A stretch of DNA of 64,000 nucleotides, taken from contig JAGTXO010000008.1 in the NCBI GenBank assembly GCA_019448385.1, forward strand, positions 248,001-312,000, written 5' to 3'. How positions within the stretch are numbered: the stretch's first letter is position 1; each line of letters begins with the position of its first letter. Under the pieces are notes generated by a model. It saw only the letters and a program-made list of their open reading frames with translations, was not told the origin of the DNA and made no database searches. The translations under genes were made by a program, and so were the position numbers. Positions 43,509 to 53,661 of the stretch are shown in pieces. The DNA comes from Diacronema lutheri. Lineage: Eukaryota > Haptophyta > Pavlovophyceae > Pavlovales > Pavlovaceae.

Positions 43509-44888
43509 ATGCCCGAACTCCCGGAGGTCGAAGCGCAGCGCGCGATGCTGGAGAGATCGTGCGTGGGCATGCGTGTGCGTGCGTTGACCACGGTTGAGCA
43601 AGGCGGTGGCGGCCGCGATGGCCTCTTCGATGACAAGGTGATTGCTGAGGGCTTGACGGCGGAGCGGCTGACGTCGGCGCTCGTCGGGCTGTGGGTCCTC
43701 GCCGCGCGACGGCGCGGCAAGCAGATGTGGCTCGAGCTCGGCGCGTCGCGCGATGCGAAGACGGCCATTTCCAACTTGCTCATCCATCTCGGCATGACCG
43801 GCGCGGTGCTTGCGCGCGGCGGCGAGGGCCCGAAGTACAAGCGGCTCACGATCGACGCGACGGTCTGGCCGCCAAAGTTCACCAAGCTCGAGCTCAGCCT
43901 CGCGGATGAAACGGGATGCACGTGCTCGCTGGCATACACGGACAGCCGGCGCTTCGGCCGAATTTTGCTGCGCGAGGGCGACGCCACGCTCAGCCCGCCC
44001 ATCCTTGCGCTCGCCGCCGACCCGATCCTCAATCCGCCGTCCGCAGAAGAGTTTGCGCGGATGCTCGCGCGGCCGACCACATCGATCAAGGCGGCGCTGC
44101 TCGACCAGTCGCGCCTCGTGTGCGGCGTGGGCAACTGGGTGGCCGACGAGGTACTCTACCAGGCGCGCATCCTCCCCTCCGCGCCGTGCAACGCCCTGTC
44201 CGCCGAGCAGTGCGCCGCGCTGCACGCCACTCTCATCGACGTGTGCACCACTGCGTGCAAGGCCAACGCGGACAGCTCGCTCTTCCCGCCCGCGTGGCTC
44301 TTTCATCATCGATGGGCGAACCAGACGACCGGCTCCATTTCGTCGCCGCTCGGGCGCATCTGCTTCGACACCGTTGGCGGCCGCACGACAGCTTTCCTGC
44401 CGCATGTGCAAAAGCCGGGCGCGCGCGAAAGTTTGGGTGCGCACGGGGCGGCTGGGCGTGGCGGCGCGCAGGCGCCGGTGCCGCGCGGCGCGCACATGCC
44501 CAGCAAGGGCATCCGTGCGCAAAGCGCGCCCGCCAGTGGCAACACCGCCGAGCCGAGGGCGCGCGCAAGGCGCGCACCGCCTGTCACGGACCCGGCGGAG
44601 CAGCGGGTCGGCGGGAACGATGGCGCATCGCCCGCCATGCTGGAAGCGGCGTTGCCAGACGGGCGCGCGGTCGCCGCTGGCAACATGGCCGCCACGACTT
44701 CGCGCCCAAGGGCTGCTGGCAGAAAGGCGGCGAGCAGCAGGGCGGCGGGCGGCAAGGCAGTTGACGACGGAGAGGCTGCTGTCGACACGCCTCTGCCTTC
44801 ACTGCCTGCCAAGCGCCGCGCGCAGGCGCGCAAGGCCGACATCCCGGACGCTGCACCGCCGCGCAAGCGGGCGCGCCGTACGGCGTGA
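43509..44888 (+). CDS. FPG1: Formamidopyrimidine-DNA glycosylase (MutM/FPG1-type), zincless-finger form
   Basis: Bifunctional base-excision glycosylase/AP lyase for oxidised purines. 459 aa, single exon, beginning MPELPEVEAQRAML with the family's catalytic Pro2 and Glu3. Other motifs: LLIHLGMTG (residues 93-101), YTDSRRFGRI, the H2TH region LLDQSRLVCGVGNWVADEVL (about 195-215), and a C-terminal GRICFDTVGGRTTAFLPHVQ in place of a four-Cys zinc finger, the zincless finger of plant/fungal FPG. The last 150 residues are basic and disordered, ending PPRKRARRTA, a likely nuclear signal. It starts 48 bases after FAN1 on the same strand and converges with NEI. Confidence 0.92.
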   Translation: MPELPEVEAQRAMLERSCVGMRVRALTTVEQGGGGRDGLFDDKVIAEGLTAERLTSALVGLWVLAARRRGKQMWLELGASRDAKTAISNLLIHLGMTGAVLARGGEGPKYKRLTIDATVWPPKFTKLELSLADETGCTCSLAYTDSRRFGRILLREGDATLSPPILALAADPILNPPSAEEFARMLARPTTSIKAALLDQSRLVCGVGNWVADEVLYQARILPSAPCNALSAEQCAALHATLIDVCTTACKANADSSLFPPAWLFHHRWANQTTGSISSPLGRICFDTVGGRTTAFLPHVQKPGARESLGAHGAAGRGGAQAPVPRGAHMPSKGIRAQSAPASGNTAEPRARARRAPPVTDPAEQRVGGNDGASPAMLEAALPDGRAVAAGNMAATTSRPRAAGRKAASSRAAGGKAVDDGEAAVDTPLPSLPAKRRAQARKADIPDAAPPRKRARRTA

Positions 44889-44935
44889 GACAAAGAACTC
44901 GCTTGGGTTCAAAAGTGAGTCACGGCCCAATGCCT

Positions 44936-46222
44936 TCACTTCAGCACGGGCGCAGCCCTTGCGGCGCGAAGTTTGCGCTGCCGGAAGGCGGCGGCCACGC
45001 TGCCACTGCCGCTTCGTTCTGCCTCGGCTGGTGCCGCGCGCTTGGCGCGCTTGTCTTGCGCGCTCGTCCCGCCGAGCGCGGCGCGCACCTGCTCGGGCGC
45101 AAGCTCTGCGACGTGCTCGACCGCACGGCTCTCTCCCGCCCGAGCCTTCTCCGCAGCCGCGTCGAGCGCGGAGGTGAGCGGCGGCTCGGCGGCGTGCACC
45201 GCCGCGTGCAGCGCCTCGAGTCGCGCGATGAGCACGGCCTTGCCGCCGCGTGCGGCGACCGCGCCCGCGCCGCGCTCTGCGAGCATCGCGCGCAGCTCAG
45301 CAACGGTGAGCGCGCCAAAGCCGCCCTGCTCCAGCCGCACGCTGGGCGGCTCCGGCGCGCAGTGCGAATTGAAGACCTTGGCGTCCGTCGCGCCCTTTGG
45401 CGTGGGCGCGCCCGCCGCGCGCGGCTGGCACGCCGTGCACGCATAGCACGTGCGTGCGCTGATCTGCCAGCTTACAACGCGGCCGTTGCACCGGCCGCAC
45501 GTCGCGCGGTCGTATATGTAGCGGCGGAGCGTTGGCGTGCCGAGCCGCCGAGCCTCGGCCGCATCGACGGTGATGATGGAGCCGCGGAGGAAGCCGTCGC
45601 GCATAAGCCGGACGGTCACCGCCCAGATTCGGTCGAACGCGTCGCGCGTGAGCTCGACGCCGGTCAGCTCGGGGTGCACGCCCGCGACGAAGAGGATCTC
45701 CGCCCGATAGATGTTGCCCGGCCCTGCAAAGAACGACTGATCCATGAGAAGCTGGCCGATCGAGCGCTTGGATGTGGCCACCTTTGCCCAGAGCGCGTCC
45801 GTGTCCGCATCGTCGCGCAGCGGGTCTTGGCCGAGCTGCGCGCGGAACTTGTCGAAGAGCTCGGCGCCGCCGTGGTTGACGGTCATCGCGCTCAGGTGCG
45901 AGACGACGCCGTCACCTTCGAGTCGGAGGCGGGTCGTGTCCTTTGGCTCGGCCGCAGCCTTGCCACTCGCCACGTCAAAGATGGCCCACACGCCCGCCAT
46001 GCCAAAGTGCACATGCACAACCACAGGGCCCTGCGCCGCGCCCTCGCCAAAGAAGGCGAAGAGGTTCTTGCCGATCGCCTCTACGCGCGAGAAGGGGAGG
46101 TTGTCGATCGCCGCCGCGCCGTCCGCGAAGCGCCCGTTCGGGCTGCTCGCGTTGAGCGTGCGACCGACGAGTTTTGAGCGCAACGCGTGCGCGACGCGAT
46201 GCACGCCGTGGCCCTCGACCAT
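44936..46222 (-). CDS. Endonuclease VIII-like DNA glycosylase (NEI) with C-terminal SAP domain
   Basis: 428 aa from ATG 46,222. The N-terminus is MVEGHGVHRVAHALRSKLVG: Val replaces the usual nucleophilic Pro2, as known for NEIL3 and a bacterial NEI-like subfamily sharing the SPNGRFADGA motif seen here (residues 27-36). Further motifs: GKNLFAFF, VHVHFGMAG, the H2TH segment LLMDQSFFAGPGNIYRAEIL (about 160-180), and a four-Cys zinc finger TCGRCNGRV..CYACTACQ (about 250-275). Residues about 300-345 (LTVAELRAMLAERGAG...GKAVLIARLEAL) form a SAP DNA-binding motif. Basic Ala-rich tail. Expected role: excision of oxidised bases. Its stop lies 47 bases from that of FPG1. Confidence 0.88.
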   Translation of the reverse strand: MVEGHGVHRVAHALRSKLVGRTLNASSPNGRFADGAAAIDNLPFSRVEAIGKNLFAFFGEGAAQGPVVVHVHFGMAGVWAIFDVASGKAAAEPKDTTRLRLEGDGVVSHLSAMTVNHGGAELFDKFRAQLGQDPLRDDADTDALWAKVATSKRSIGQLLMDQSFFAGPGNIYRAEILFVAGVHPELTGVELTRDAFDRIWAVTVRLMRDGFLRGSIITVDAAEARRLGTPTLRRYIYDRATCGRCNGRVVSWQISARTCYACTACQPRAAGAPTPKGATDAKVFNSHCAPEPPSVRLEQGGFGALTVAELRAMLAERGAGAVAARGGKAVLIARLEALHAAVHAAEPPLTSALDAAAEKARAGESRAVEHVAELAPEQVRAALGGTSAQDKRAKRAAPAEAERSGSGSVAAAFRQRKLRAARAAPVLK

Positions 46223-46358
46223 CACGACGCGTGAAGATCGATGGTGGCCAGGCCGGCCGCTTGCCCGAATTCGCGCGTGGCCACGCTCGCGCAGTTTTTG
46301 TGAGTAGTTTTCAGTTTCTGCATCATAAAAAAGACAAAAACTATTTATCACTTTTTTT

Positions 46359-47777
46359 TCACTCGCCGGCCTGCGCGCGCGGATGCACGCCGCGCTCTGA
46401 CGACTCGCCGTGCCGCGGCACAGGCGTCGCGTGGTAGGCGTCGGGATAGGCAGGTGCAGGCGGCTGCGCATCGCGCGCGTGCGTACCGAGCGCCGTAGGC
46501 AGCTGCTCGGATTCGGCGCCACGCGAGAGCCGCACAAGACCCGATGCGACTTGCTGGTGCTGCGCGTCCTCCGACTCGTGCTGCGCGTGCTGCCGTGTCG
46601 GATGCTGCGCGTGCTGCGGCGGGTGCGGCGCCTGGTGCTGCGCTTGCTGAGCCGCCATCTCCGGGGGCAACGCGCCGTGTGCGCTGCCGTACAGCGCGCC
46701 GCCGCCGCCGGCCTGCGAGATCGGCATGCAAAAGACCATCGGTGGCGCGCCGCCACACTGCGCGCCGAACTGCGCTTGCGGCTGCAGCGCATACATTACG
46801 ACCGGCGCGCCCTGTGGCGGCTGTGACAGCTGCGGTGATTGCGGCGGCTGCGAGTGGCGAGCGGCCTGGTGCGTGGGATCGACGAGTCTCACGCCGCCCG
46901 GCGCGGTGACCGGCATCGCTGGCCGGATTGGCGCGGGCTGCATCGCCGACAATGCGCCACCGCCGGCGCGCATGGATGCGTGCGCGTGCCTCTCCATCTC
47001 ACTGAGCAGAGAGTAAATCTCAACCATCGAGCCCTGGAACTGGCGCTCGACGTTGACGACGTGGTTGCGCAGGCGCTCGAGCTGGAAAAGCATCATGTTG
47101 TCCATCGACGGCTGCGTGCCGACCTGCGCCGCCGGCGCCGACGGCGGCGGGTGCGGCGAAGAGGAGGGGGGGAAGGGGCCGGAGCCGCGGACCTTTTTAG
47201 ACGCAACGCGCCGGCGGATGAGGCGGAGTGCGGCGCGGTCGCCCTGCTTGAAATGCTCGTGGCCAAATTCGAGCATCGGCCCTCCACCCGGCGGCGAGTG
47301 GCACCGCTTGAACCCGTAGGTGAGCAGTTGGCGCGTGAACGACGCGATTGAGTTGTGCTTGAAGTAGAGCGGCAACAGGTCGCGCGCAAAGAGCGTGGCG
47401 CTGAGGATGCGAAAGGTCTGTCCATTCTTGCCCCACACAATGTGCTTGGCCGTCGGCGAGTCCACGAGCTCGTACAACTTGGACAGAAACGGCGGCAGGG
47501 AGGAACAGTCCTCCTGGTCCTCGCTAGGATCCACACCCCCTTCTTCCATCCCTGCAGCAGAAGCTTCCAAGGCCAATCGGCAACGTTCCGGTGGTTCCTC
47601 GACTTGGGGCACTGCTGCCACTGTCATGAGTGCGCCGAGCTCACCTTGCGCGATCGCGGTCACGGACACGCTGCGTGCGTCGGGCACAACCAACGCCAAC
47701 ACAAACGACAAGGTCAAGGCCAAAGAAGCGGAAGGAAGGGGGTGGCGTGCGAATGGCTGCTTTTCGTCGCTGCTCAT
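46359..47777 (-). CDS. HSF: Heat shock transcription factor
   Basis: Binds nGAAn repeats and activates stress genes. The HSF DNA-binding domain is complete: LPPFLSKLYELVDSPTAKHI, VWGKNGQTFRI, the recognition helix region FKHNSIASFTRQLLTYGFKR and GHEHFKQGDRAALRLIRRR. It is followed by a Ser/Pro linker and a hydrophobic heptad segment for trimerisation (DNMMLFQLERLRNHVVNVER). The C-terminal 200 residues are Gln/Pro/His-rich (activation-domain-like). The start is unsure: ATG 47,777 gives an odd hydrophobic stretch (LALTLSFVLALVV) that may be an unspliced intron; ATGs at 47,627 and 47,549 also keep the domain. The 3' end is followed by an AT-rich spacer with T runs. Confidence 0.88.
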   Translation of the reverse strand: MSSDEKQPFARHPLPSASLALTLSFVLALVVPDARSVSVTAIAQGELGALMTVAAVPQVEEPPERCRLALEASAAGMEEGGVDPSEDQEDCSSLPPFLSKLYELVDSPTAKHIVWGKNGQTFRILSATLFARDLLPLYFKHNSIASFTRQLLTYGFKRCHSPPGGGPMLEFGHEHFKQGDRAALRLIRRRVASKKVRGSGPFPPSSSPHPPPSAPAAQVGTQPSMDNMMLFQLERLRNHVVNVERQFQGSMVEIYSLLSEMERHAHASMRAGGGALSAMQPAPIRPAMPVTAPGGVRLVDPTHQAARHSQPPQSPQLSQPPQGAPVVMYALQPQAQFGAQCGGAPPMVFCMPISQAGGGGALYGSAHGALPPEMAAQQAQHQAPHPPQHAQHPTRQHAQHESEDAQHQQVASGLVRLSRGAESEQLPTALGTHARDAQPPAPAYPDAYHATPVPRHGESSERGVHPRAQAGE

Positions 47778-48502
47778 ACTGGCACCGGAGTCGTCCACGG
47801 CATCCGCATCATCCTTGTGCACGGCGTGGCACGCCCAGCCGTTCGAACGCGGGGTCTCGCAGGCGGCGCGTCACCTCTGCGCGTGGGCGCGTCGGGCGCG
47901 GGCGCGCGGTCCAGCGCGCCGAGCAGCGCGCAGATGGCGTCGCGCGCGCATGCATCCGGTCAAAGTCGAGGAGCGCGCGAAGCGCAGCGCCCTCTCGCAA
48001 GATCAGCCGTGCGACATCATCGTCGATGCCGCCGAGCAGCCCGCAAAGGGCGAGCTGCGCAACATCCGTGCCGCACGCGCGCACAGGCCTGCTAAGGTGC
48101 GGTGCGCTCAGCTGCTGCCGCCAGCGGGTGCCGGGTTCAGCCGGTGCACCGAGCGGAGGGCGTCTCACGCCACACAGGCGAGCAGAACGTCAGCCCAAAT
48201 CGACGCGACCATGGTGCAGCCGAGCGCACGTCTATCGTGCCGCTGAGCATCAGGAGCGCGCTGCTGAGCGGCACGATAGACGTGCTCGATGGCTGGCAGC
48301 CATCGAAGATGCGAGGCAGCCATCAAAGATGCTCTCCGGCTGGCACCGCCGGCACGGCCAAACCAGGTCCCTCGCTTGGCAAGCGTGCAACGCGCGGCTC
48401 GAACGTGATCCCGCCCGATCCTGCTCACGAGCATGCGTGCAACGTGATCCCGCCCCCTATATTCGATCAAACAATTGGATAATTTTGGGATTATTCTGCA
48501 CA
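47778..48502. other. Interval upstream of HSF; possible short minus-strand coding fragment
   Basis: No confident gene. A minus-strand frame at 48,120-47,809 reads protein-like (DVAQLALCGLLGGIDDDVAR, ALRALLDFDRMHARAT) and could be a small gene or an upstream exon of the HSF gene. The right half holds a strong hairpin, short CATCGAAGATG-type repeats and two copies of GTGATCCCGCCC, and becomes AT-rich just before the next gene's ATG. Confidence 0.35.
48226..48285. repeat. Inverted repeat, 23-base arms, 14-base loop
   Basis: Arms 48,226-48,248 and 48,263-48,285 (core GTCTATCGTGCCGCT) with one mismatch. Strong potential hairpin in the upstream region of HSF and the GNAT-like gene. Confidence 0.75.
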
Positions 48503-49180
48503 ATGCCGCGCGTGACGGCGCTCCTGCTCACGAGCGTCTACTCGGCGTCGACGCTCGTTGCCCCACACTCGCCCCTGAGCTCGCACGACGTGCGCACGAT
48601 CGCGAGCGACCTTGGGTACGATGTACGCGTGTCTGCCTTCGCGGCGTTTGTCAAGGTGGAGTTGCTAGACGCCGACCGCCGCGTCGCGGGCGAGGCGTAC
48701 GCGTTTGCGCAGCCGAACGGCATCTTGCATTGGGACAGCATCCAGACACGGCGCGGCTCGGACTACTACGACAGGCGCAACGCGGCCAGGCGCGGCGCGC
48801 CACTCGCAGCGGGGGCCGTCGAGAAGCAGGCCGCTGCGTCGGGCATCTTTGGCGCAAGTGTGCTCCTTGCCGCTGCGGTCGTCGCGTGGGTACGCGAGGA
48901 CGCTCCGTGGCGCTGCCATACGGCCGAGGCGCTCGCAATTGATGACGACGACCGGCAGCACAGAGTGCTCGTGCGCTTTTATAAGGTCGCCGGGCTCGTG
49001 CCCGTGCGCAAAGTGGGCGAGGGCTCAGGCTTGCAGAGCGTGCTCGACCAGCTCATGTACGGTGGGTGTGGCGTCATCATGCACGTCGGCATCGACGACC
49101 TGGCGCGCACGTGCGCGCGGCTGATGTCCGGCACGTCTCGGGTTGCGGGCGCTCAATCACTCGGAGAAATAAAGTCGTGA
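48503..49180 (+). CDS. Putative GNAT-fold protein with N-terminal signal peptide
   Basis: 225 aa from ATG 48,503, preceded by an AT-rich leader (GGATAATTTTGGGATTATTC). Residues 1-25 look like a signal peptide (MPRVTALLLTSVYSASTLVA), perhaps part of a plastid signal. The middle (AGEAYAFAQPNGILHWDSIQ) and the C-terminal LAIDDDDRQHRVLVRFYKVA then GLVPVRKVGEG resemble the last strands and helix of GNAT acetyltransferases, in which an L-x-x-F/Y-Y-x-x-x-G pattern follows the acetyl-CoA loop. The R/Q-x-x-G-x-G/A loop itself is not clear, so enzyme activity is uncertain. Its stop lies 15 bases from that of the opposing Gln-rich gene copy. Confidence 0.5.
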   Translation: MPRVTALLLTSVYSASTLVAPHSPLSSHDVRTIASDLGYDVRVSAFAAFVKVELLDADRRVAGEAYAFAQPNGILHWDSIQTRRGSDYYDRRNAARRGAPLAAGAVEKQAAASGIFGASVLLAAAVVAWVREDAPWRCHTAEALAIDDDDRQHRVLVRFYKVAGLVPVRKVGEGSGLQSVLDQLMYGGCGVIMHVGIDDLARTCARLMSGTSRVAGAQSLGEIKS

Positions 49181-49195
49181 GGGGGCGCCTCTGCC

Positions 49196-50895
49196 TTACA
49201 GGAGCAGGGCTTCGCTGAGCACCTGGTCCACATCGCTGAGCTCGAGGGAGTGCATGACTGCTGGGCGACGTCACGTATGCGCACGGTGTAATGGCACGGC
49301 GGCAAGGGGGAGGGAAGTGGGTTTTGTGATCGATGTCGGTCGCGCGCGCGCGCGCGGCGCAGGGTGTGCTGCGCGGCGCGCATTGGCGTGCGCCACGGCT
49401 TACCGTCATTGATGTTGGCCGCATCGAGCACCCACTCGTCCCTCCCGGCGGCTGCAAGGACCGCCGGGATTGGCTCAGGGGATGCCATGAACAACGATGG
49501 CGACAAACTTTCGACGCCGAGCACGCCGAAGGCGTGCGCGTGCTGCGCGTTGTCGACCGTAGGCGGCTCGGCCACTGAGCTGCCCGTCGCCAAGCTCGTG
49601 CAGCCGTCCTGTGTGCGATGAGGGCGGGGGTGTGCGGGCGGCGCGGCGCACGTGGGCGCACGCGAGCGCGGCGAACGTGCAAGGGCACGAATGCGACGAC
49701 CGCTCCACGCGCTGCGGGTGGCGGCTGCGTGCCGGCTGCCTAGGTTGGCTGGCGAGCGAGGCGCGCGCAAGGACTGACGTTGCTGCGCCCTGCGCGTGCG
49801 CGGGCGCGGGGCGCGCGCGGGCCGTCACCTGCGCAGAACTGCTGAACGCGACAGCGTGTGCGTCCGGTAGTGCGTGCGCGCGGCGCTCCCGGCCGAGCGG
49901 CTCAGTCGTGCCGCCTTGTCCGGCGCTAAGCGCGCCGTGCAGATCGGCCGTCGTTTTGAGCTGCACGGCATCTGCGCCGACGGCCTGCGCCTGCGCGGGC
50001 AAGAGGGGTAAGCACGGGTTGGTGTGCTGCATCTGCTGCTGCAGCGCGACCTGCTGCTGCCACTGCGCGAGCCGCAGCTGCTGCCAGAGCGCGTACTGCT
50101 GCTGCTGCAGCTGCAGCTGCAGCTGCGCGTTCTGCAGCTCAAACCGCATCGCAGCAGCCTGCGTCATCGCGGCGGCCTGCTGCTGGCCCATCAGCGAGTT
50201 GTACTGCATCCATGCGGGCGGCACACCGACTGCATACCCTGTCGCGATGCCGATTGCGGGCGGCGCGAGCGGCTGCTGCCAGCGTTCCGCGACGAGCGGC
50301 GTTGGCGTCGGCATGCCGTCCATGGCGCGTTGCTGCGCTGGGCTCAACGCATCCGCGCGCGCCGCCGCAGTCGACTCAAGCGCTTCTACCCGCGGCGCGT
50401 CTGATGACGGCCGCGTTGCCGTAGCCGCCTGCGCAAGCGACAGCTACGACGCGTTGCGTTGGTCGGCGCGCAGTGCGACGATCGCATCGACAGGCGCGCG
50501 AGCGATTGCTCGCTCCTCCTCCTTCGCAAGGGCCTTGGGCTGCTGCTCGTCGCAGCGGGGGTAAGCGCCGCCGTCGTCCTCGGCAGCTGGCGCGTGCGTG
50601 GTGCTGAGAGGCGCTGGCGCGTCTGCATCGTGCGCGCTGTCGCCGCTTGGCGGCGGCGAGTCGCCGCTCTTAGCAGGCTGCACGCACACATGCCCGCGCT
50701 TGGGCTTGCCGCATCGGCTGCACTTATAGCTGAGGCCCATGCGCGTGTGCCGGAGCGTGAGGTTGGCGCGCGCGTCCGCATCGAATCGTCCCATCACGAG
50801 CGCGTGCGCAACGACGGGCGATGGCTGGTACATCCTCAGCATCGTGTTGTCCGAGACGGCGCGTACGTGGCCGCGCTGCCACGCCAACAGCGCCG

Positions 50896-50984
<89 letters not shown>

Positions 50985-51660
50985 AGCTGCAGCCTCTGCT
51001 GCGCGGCAACGAGCGGCTCGCATGGCAGCACGCCGTTATGTTGGCCAACGGGCAAACTCGACGTCGCGTGTGTCGGTGCCGGCGCGATTGCCAGCGGCGC
51101 GCCGGCCTCGATTTGCGCGCGGGATCCGAGCGCTGCATGGATCGGCGCGAAGCAGGAACCTTGAGCGTGTCGAGCGCCGTCCGGGTCGCGTGGCCGCTTC
51201 GAGCCCATCACGAGCAGCTGCGAGTCAGAAAAGCAGCGAGAGTGCGAACACGCGCGCCGCGGCGGAAACGGCGGCGCGCCGTCCGCGCGCGCGCCGGACG
51301 GGACAACTGCCGGAACCGACGGCTGGATCATCATGACCTGCTGTGCGAGCGCAGAGCGCATGCAGCCTGACGACACGACCTCCGCTTCGACCGCCTCACT
51401 CGCAACAAGCGCAACGAGAATGTGGCCCATGAACGTATGCCGCCCGACGCAGCGCTCGACGTCGGACGCGATCTCAAAGTCGACGAGCGCCTACTCGCCC
51501 TGGATGTCGACATGCTCGACGCGCTGCTGGCATCTTGCGTGCAGGAGGTCCTCGAGGGCGTCGGGTTGCGCGCCCGAGGGAATGCCGATGATGAGCAGCC
51601 GCTCCGCGCGGCTCCAGCGCTCGTAGGTGGAGAGCCACCAGCCGCGGGACCGCGGGGCAT
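49196..51660 (-). pseudogene. Gln-rich zinc-knuckle gene, copy 1, broken
   Basis: Nearly identical to the intact copy at 51,861-54,338. Relative to it, one base is missing close to the start (near 51,600, CCGCTCCG versus CCGCTTCCG), shifting the N-terminal frame. A CAG codon is TAG at 50,446-50,444, stopping translation after the zinc knuckle. The last exon (49,257-49,196) ends earlier, as LSEALLL. Both splice sites of the intact copy are conserved. A shorter product could start at 51,430 and end at 50,444 (328 aa), keeping the poly-Gln and zinc knuckle but losing the N-terminal fold. I treat it as a pseudogene; a truncated regulator remains possible. Confidence 0.7.
50897..50983. repeat. (CTG)29 repeat, poly-Gln in copy 1
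   Basis: 29 uninterrupted CTG units on the plus strand, read as CAG (Gln) on the minus strand. Confidence 0.92.
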
Positions 51661-51860
51661 TCTCCAGTCTCCACGACGGGCACCGTTGTCCAATTGGTCG
51701 AGATAAAATTGGATTTCATTTCCCCCCCTATCAGGTATCAATGCTTTTCCCCATGATCTTTTACGACTGACAACGAGCGTTGTCGTGTCTCGTGAGAATT
51801 AATCGCCTATGGAATGGGGTAAGGCTGAAGCGGGAGAGTTGGCGCGATGAGGGATCAGAG

Positions 51861-53572
51861 TCAGCCCTCCTTGTCAAGGAGCAGGGCTTTGCTGAGCACC
51901 TGGTCCACATCGCTGAGCTCGAGGGAGGGCATGACTGCTGGGCGACGTCACGTATGCGCACGGTGTTATGGCACGGCGGCAAGGGGGAGGGAAGTGGGTT
52001 TTGTGATCGATGTCGGTCGCGCGCGCGCGCGCGGCGCAGGGTGTGCTGCGCGGCGCGCATTGGCGCGCGCCACGGCTTACCGTCATTGATGTTGGCCGCA
52101 TCGAGCACCCACTCGTCCGGCCCGACGGCTGCAAGGACGGCCGGGATTGGTTCAGGGGATGCCATGAACAACGATGGCGACAAACTTTCGACGCCGAGCA
52201 CGCCGAAGGCGTGCGCGTGCTGCGCGTTGTCGACCGTAGGCGGCTCAGCCACTGAGCTGCCCGTCGCCAAGCTCGTGCAGCCGTCCTGCGTGCGATGAGG
52301 GCGGGGGTGTGCGGGCGGCGCGGCGCACGTGGGCGCACGCGAGCGCGGCGAACGTGCAAGGGCACGAATGCGACGACCGCTCCACGCGCTGCGGGTGGCG
52401 GCTGCGTGCCGGCTGCCTAGGTTGGCTGGCGAGCGAGGCGCGCGCAAGGACTGACGTTGCTGCGCCCTGCGCGTGCGCGGGCGCGGGGCGCGCGCGGGCC
52501 GTCACCTGCGCAGAACTGCTGAACGCGACAGCGTGTGCGTCCGGTAGTGCGTGCGCGCGGCGCTCCCGGCCGAGCGGCTCAGTCGTGCCGCCTTGTCCGG
52601 CGCTAAGCGCGCCGTGCAGATCGGCCGTCGTTTTGAGCTGCACGGCATCTGCGCCGACGGCCTGCGCCTGCGCGGGCAAGAGGGGTAAGCACGGGTTGGT
52701 GTGCTGCATCTGCTGCTGCAGCGCGACCTGCTGCTGCCACTGCGCGAGCCGCAGCTGCTGCCAGAGCGCGTACTGCTGCTGCTGCAGCTGCAGCTGCAGC
52801 TGCGCGTTCTGCAGCTCAAACCGCATCGCAGCAGCCTGCGTCATCGCGGCGGCCTGCTGCTGGCCCATCAGCGAGTTGTACTGCATCCATGCGGGCGGCA
52901 CACCGACTGCATACCCTGTCGCGATGCCGATTGCGGGCGGCGCGAGCGGCTGCTGCCAGCGTTCCGCGACGAGCGGCGTTGGCATCGGCATGCCGTCCAT
53001 GGCGCGTTGCTGCGCTGGGCTCAACGCATCCGCGCGCGCCGCCGCAGTCGACTCAAGCGCTTCTACCCGCGGCGCGTCTGATGACGGCCGCGTTGCCGTA
53101 GCCGCCTGCGCAAGCGACAGCTGCGACGCGTTGCGTTGGTCGGCGCGCAGTGCGACGATCGCATCGACAGGCGCGCGAGCGATTGCTCGCTCCTCCTCCT
53201 TCGCAAGGGCCTTGGGCTGCTGCTCGTCGCAGCGGGGGTAAGCGCCGCCGTCGTCCTCGGCAGCTGGCGCGTGCGTGGTGCTGAGAGGCGCTGGCGCGTC
53301 TGCATCGTGCGCGCTGTCGCCGCTTGGCGGCGGCGAGTCGCCGCTCTTAGCAGGCTGCACGCACACATGCCCGCGCTTGGGCTTGCCGCATCGGCTGCAC
53401 TTATAGCTGAGGCCCATGCGCGTGTGCCGGAGCGTGAGGTTGGCGCGCGCGTCCGCATCGAATCGTCCCATCACGAGCGCGTGCGCAACGACGGGCGATG
53501 GCTGGTACATCCTCAGCATCGTGTTGTCCGAGACGGCGCGTACGTGGCCGCGCTGCCACGCCAACAGCGCCG

Positions 53573-53661
<89 letters not shown>

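Noticed and set aside
46174-46358. A gene in the AT-rich spacer between NEI and HSF
   Set aside because: Only 136 bases lie between them, with T and A runs; it fits a promoter plus 3' end region.
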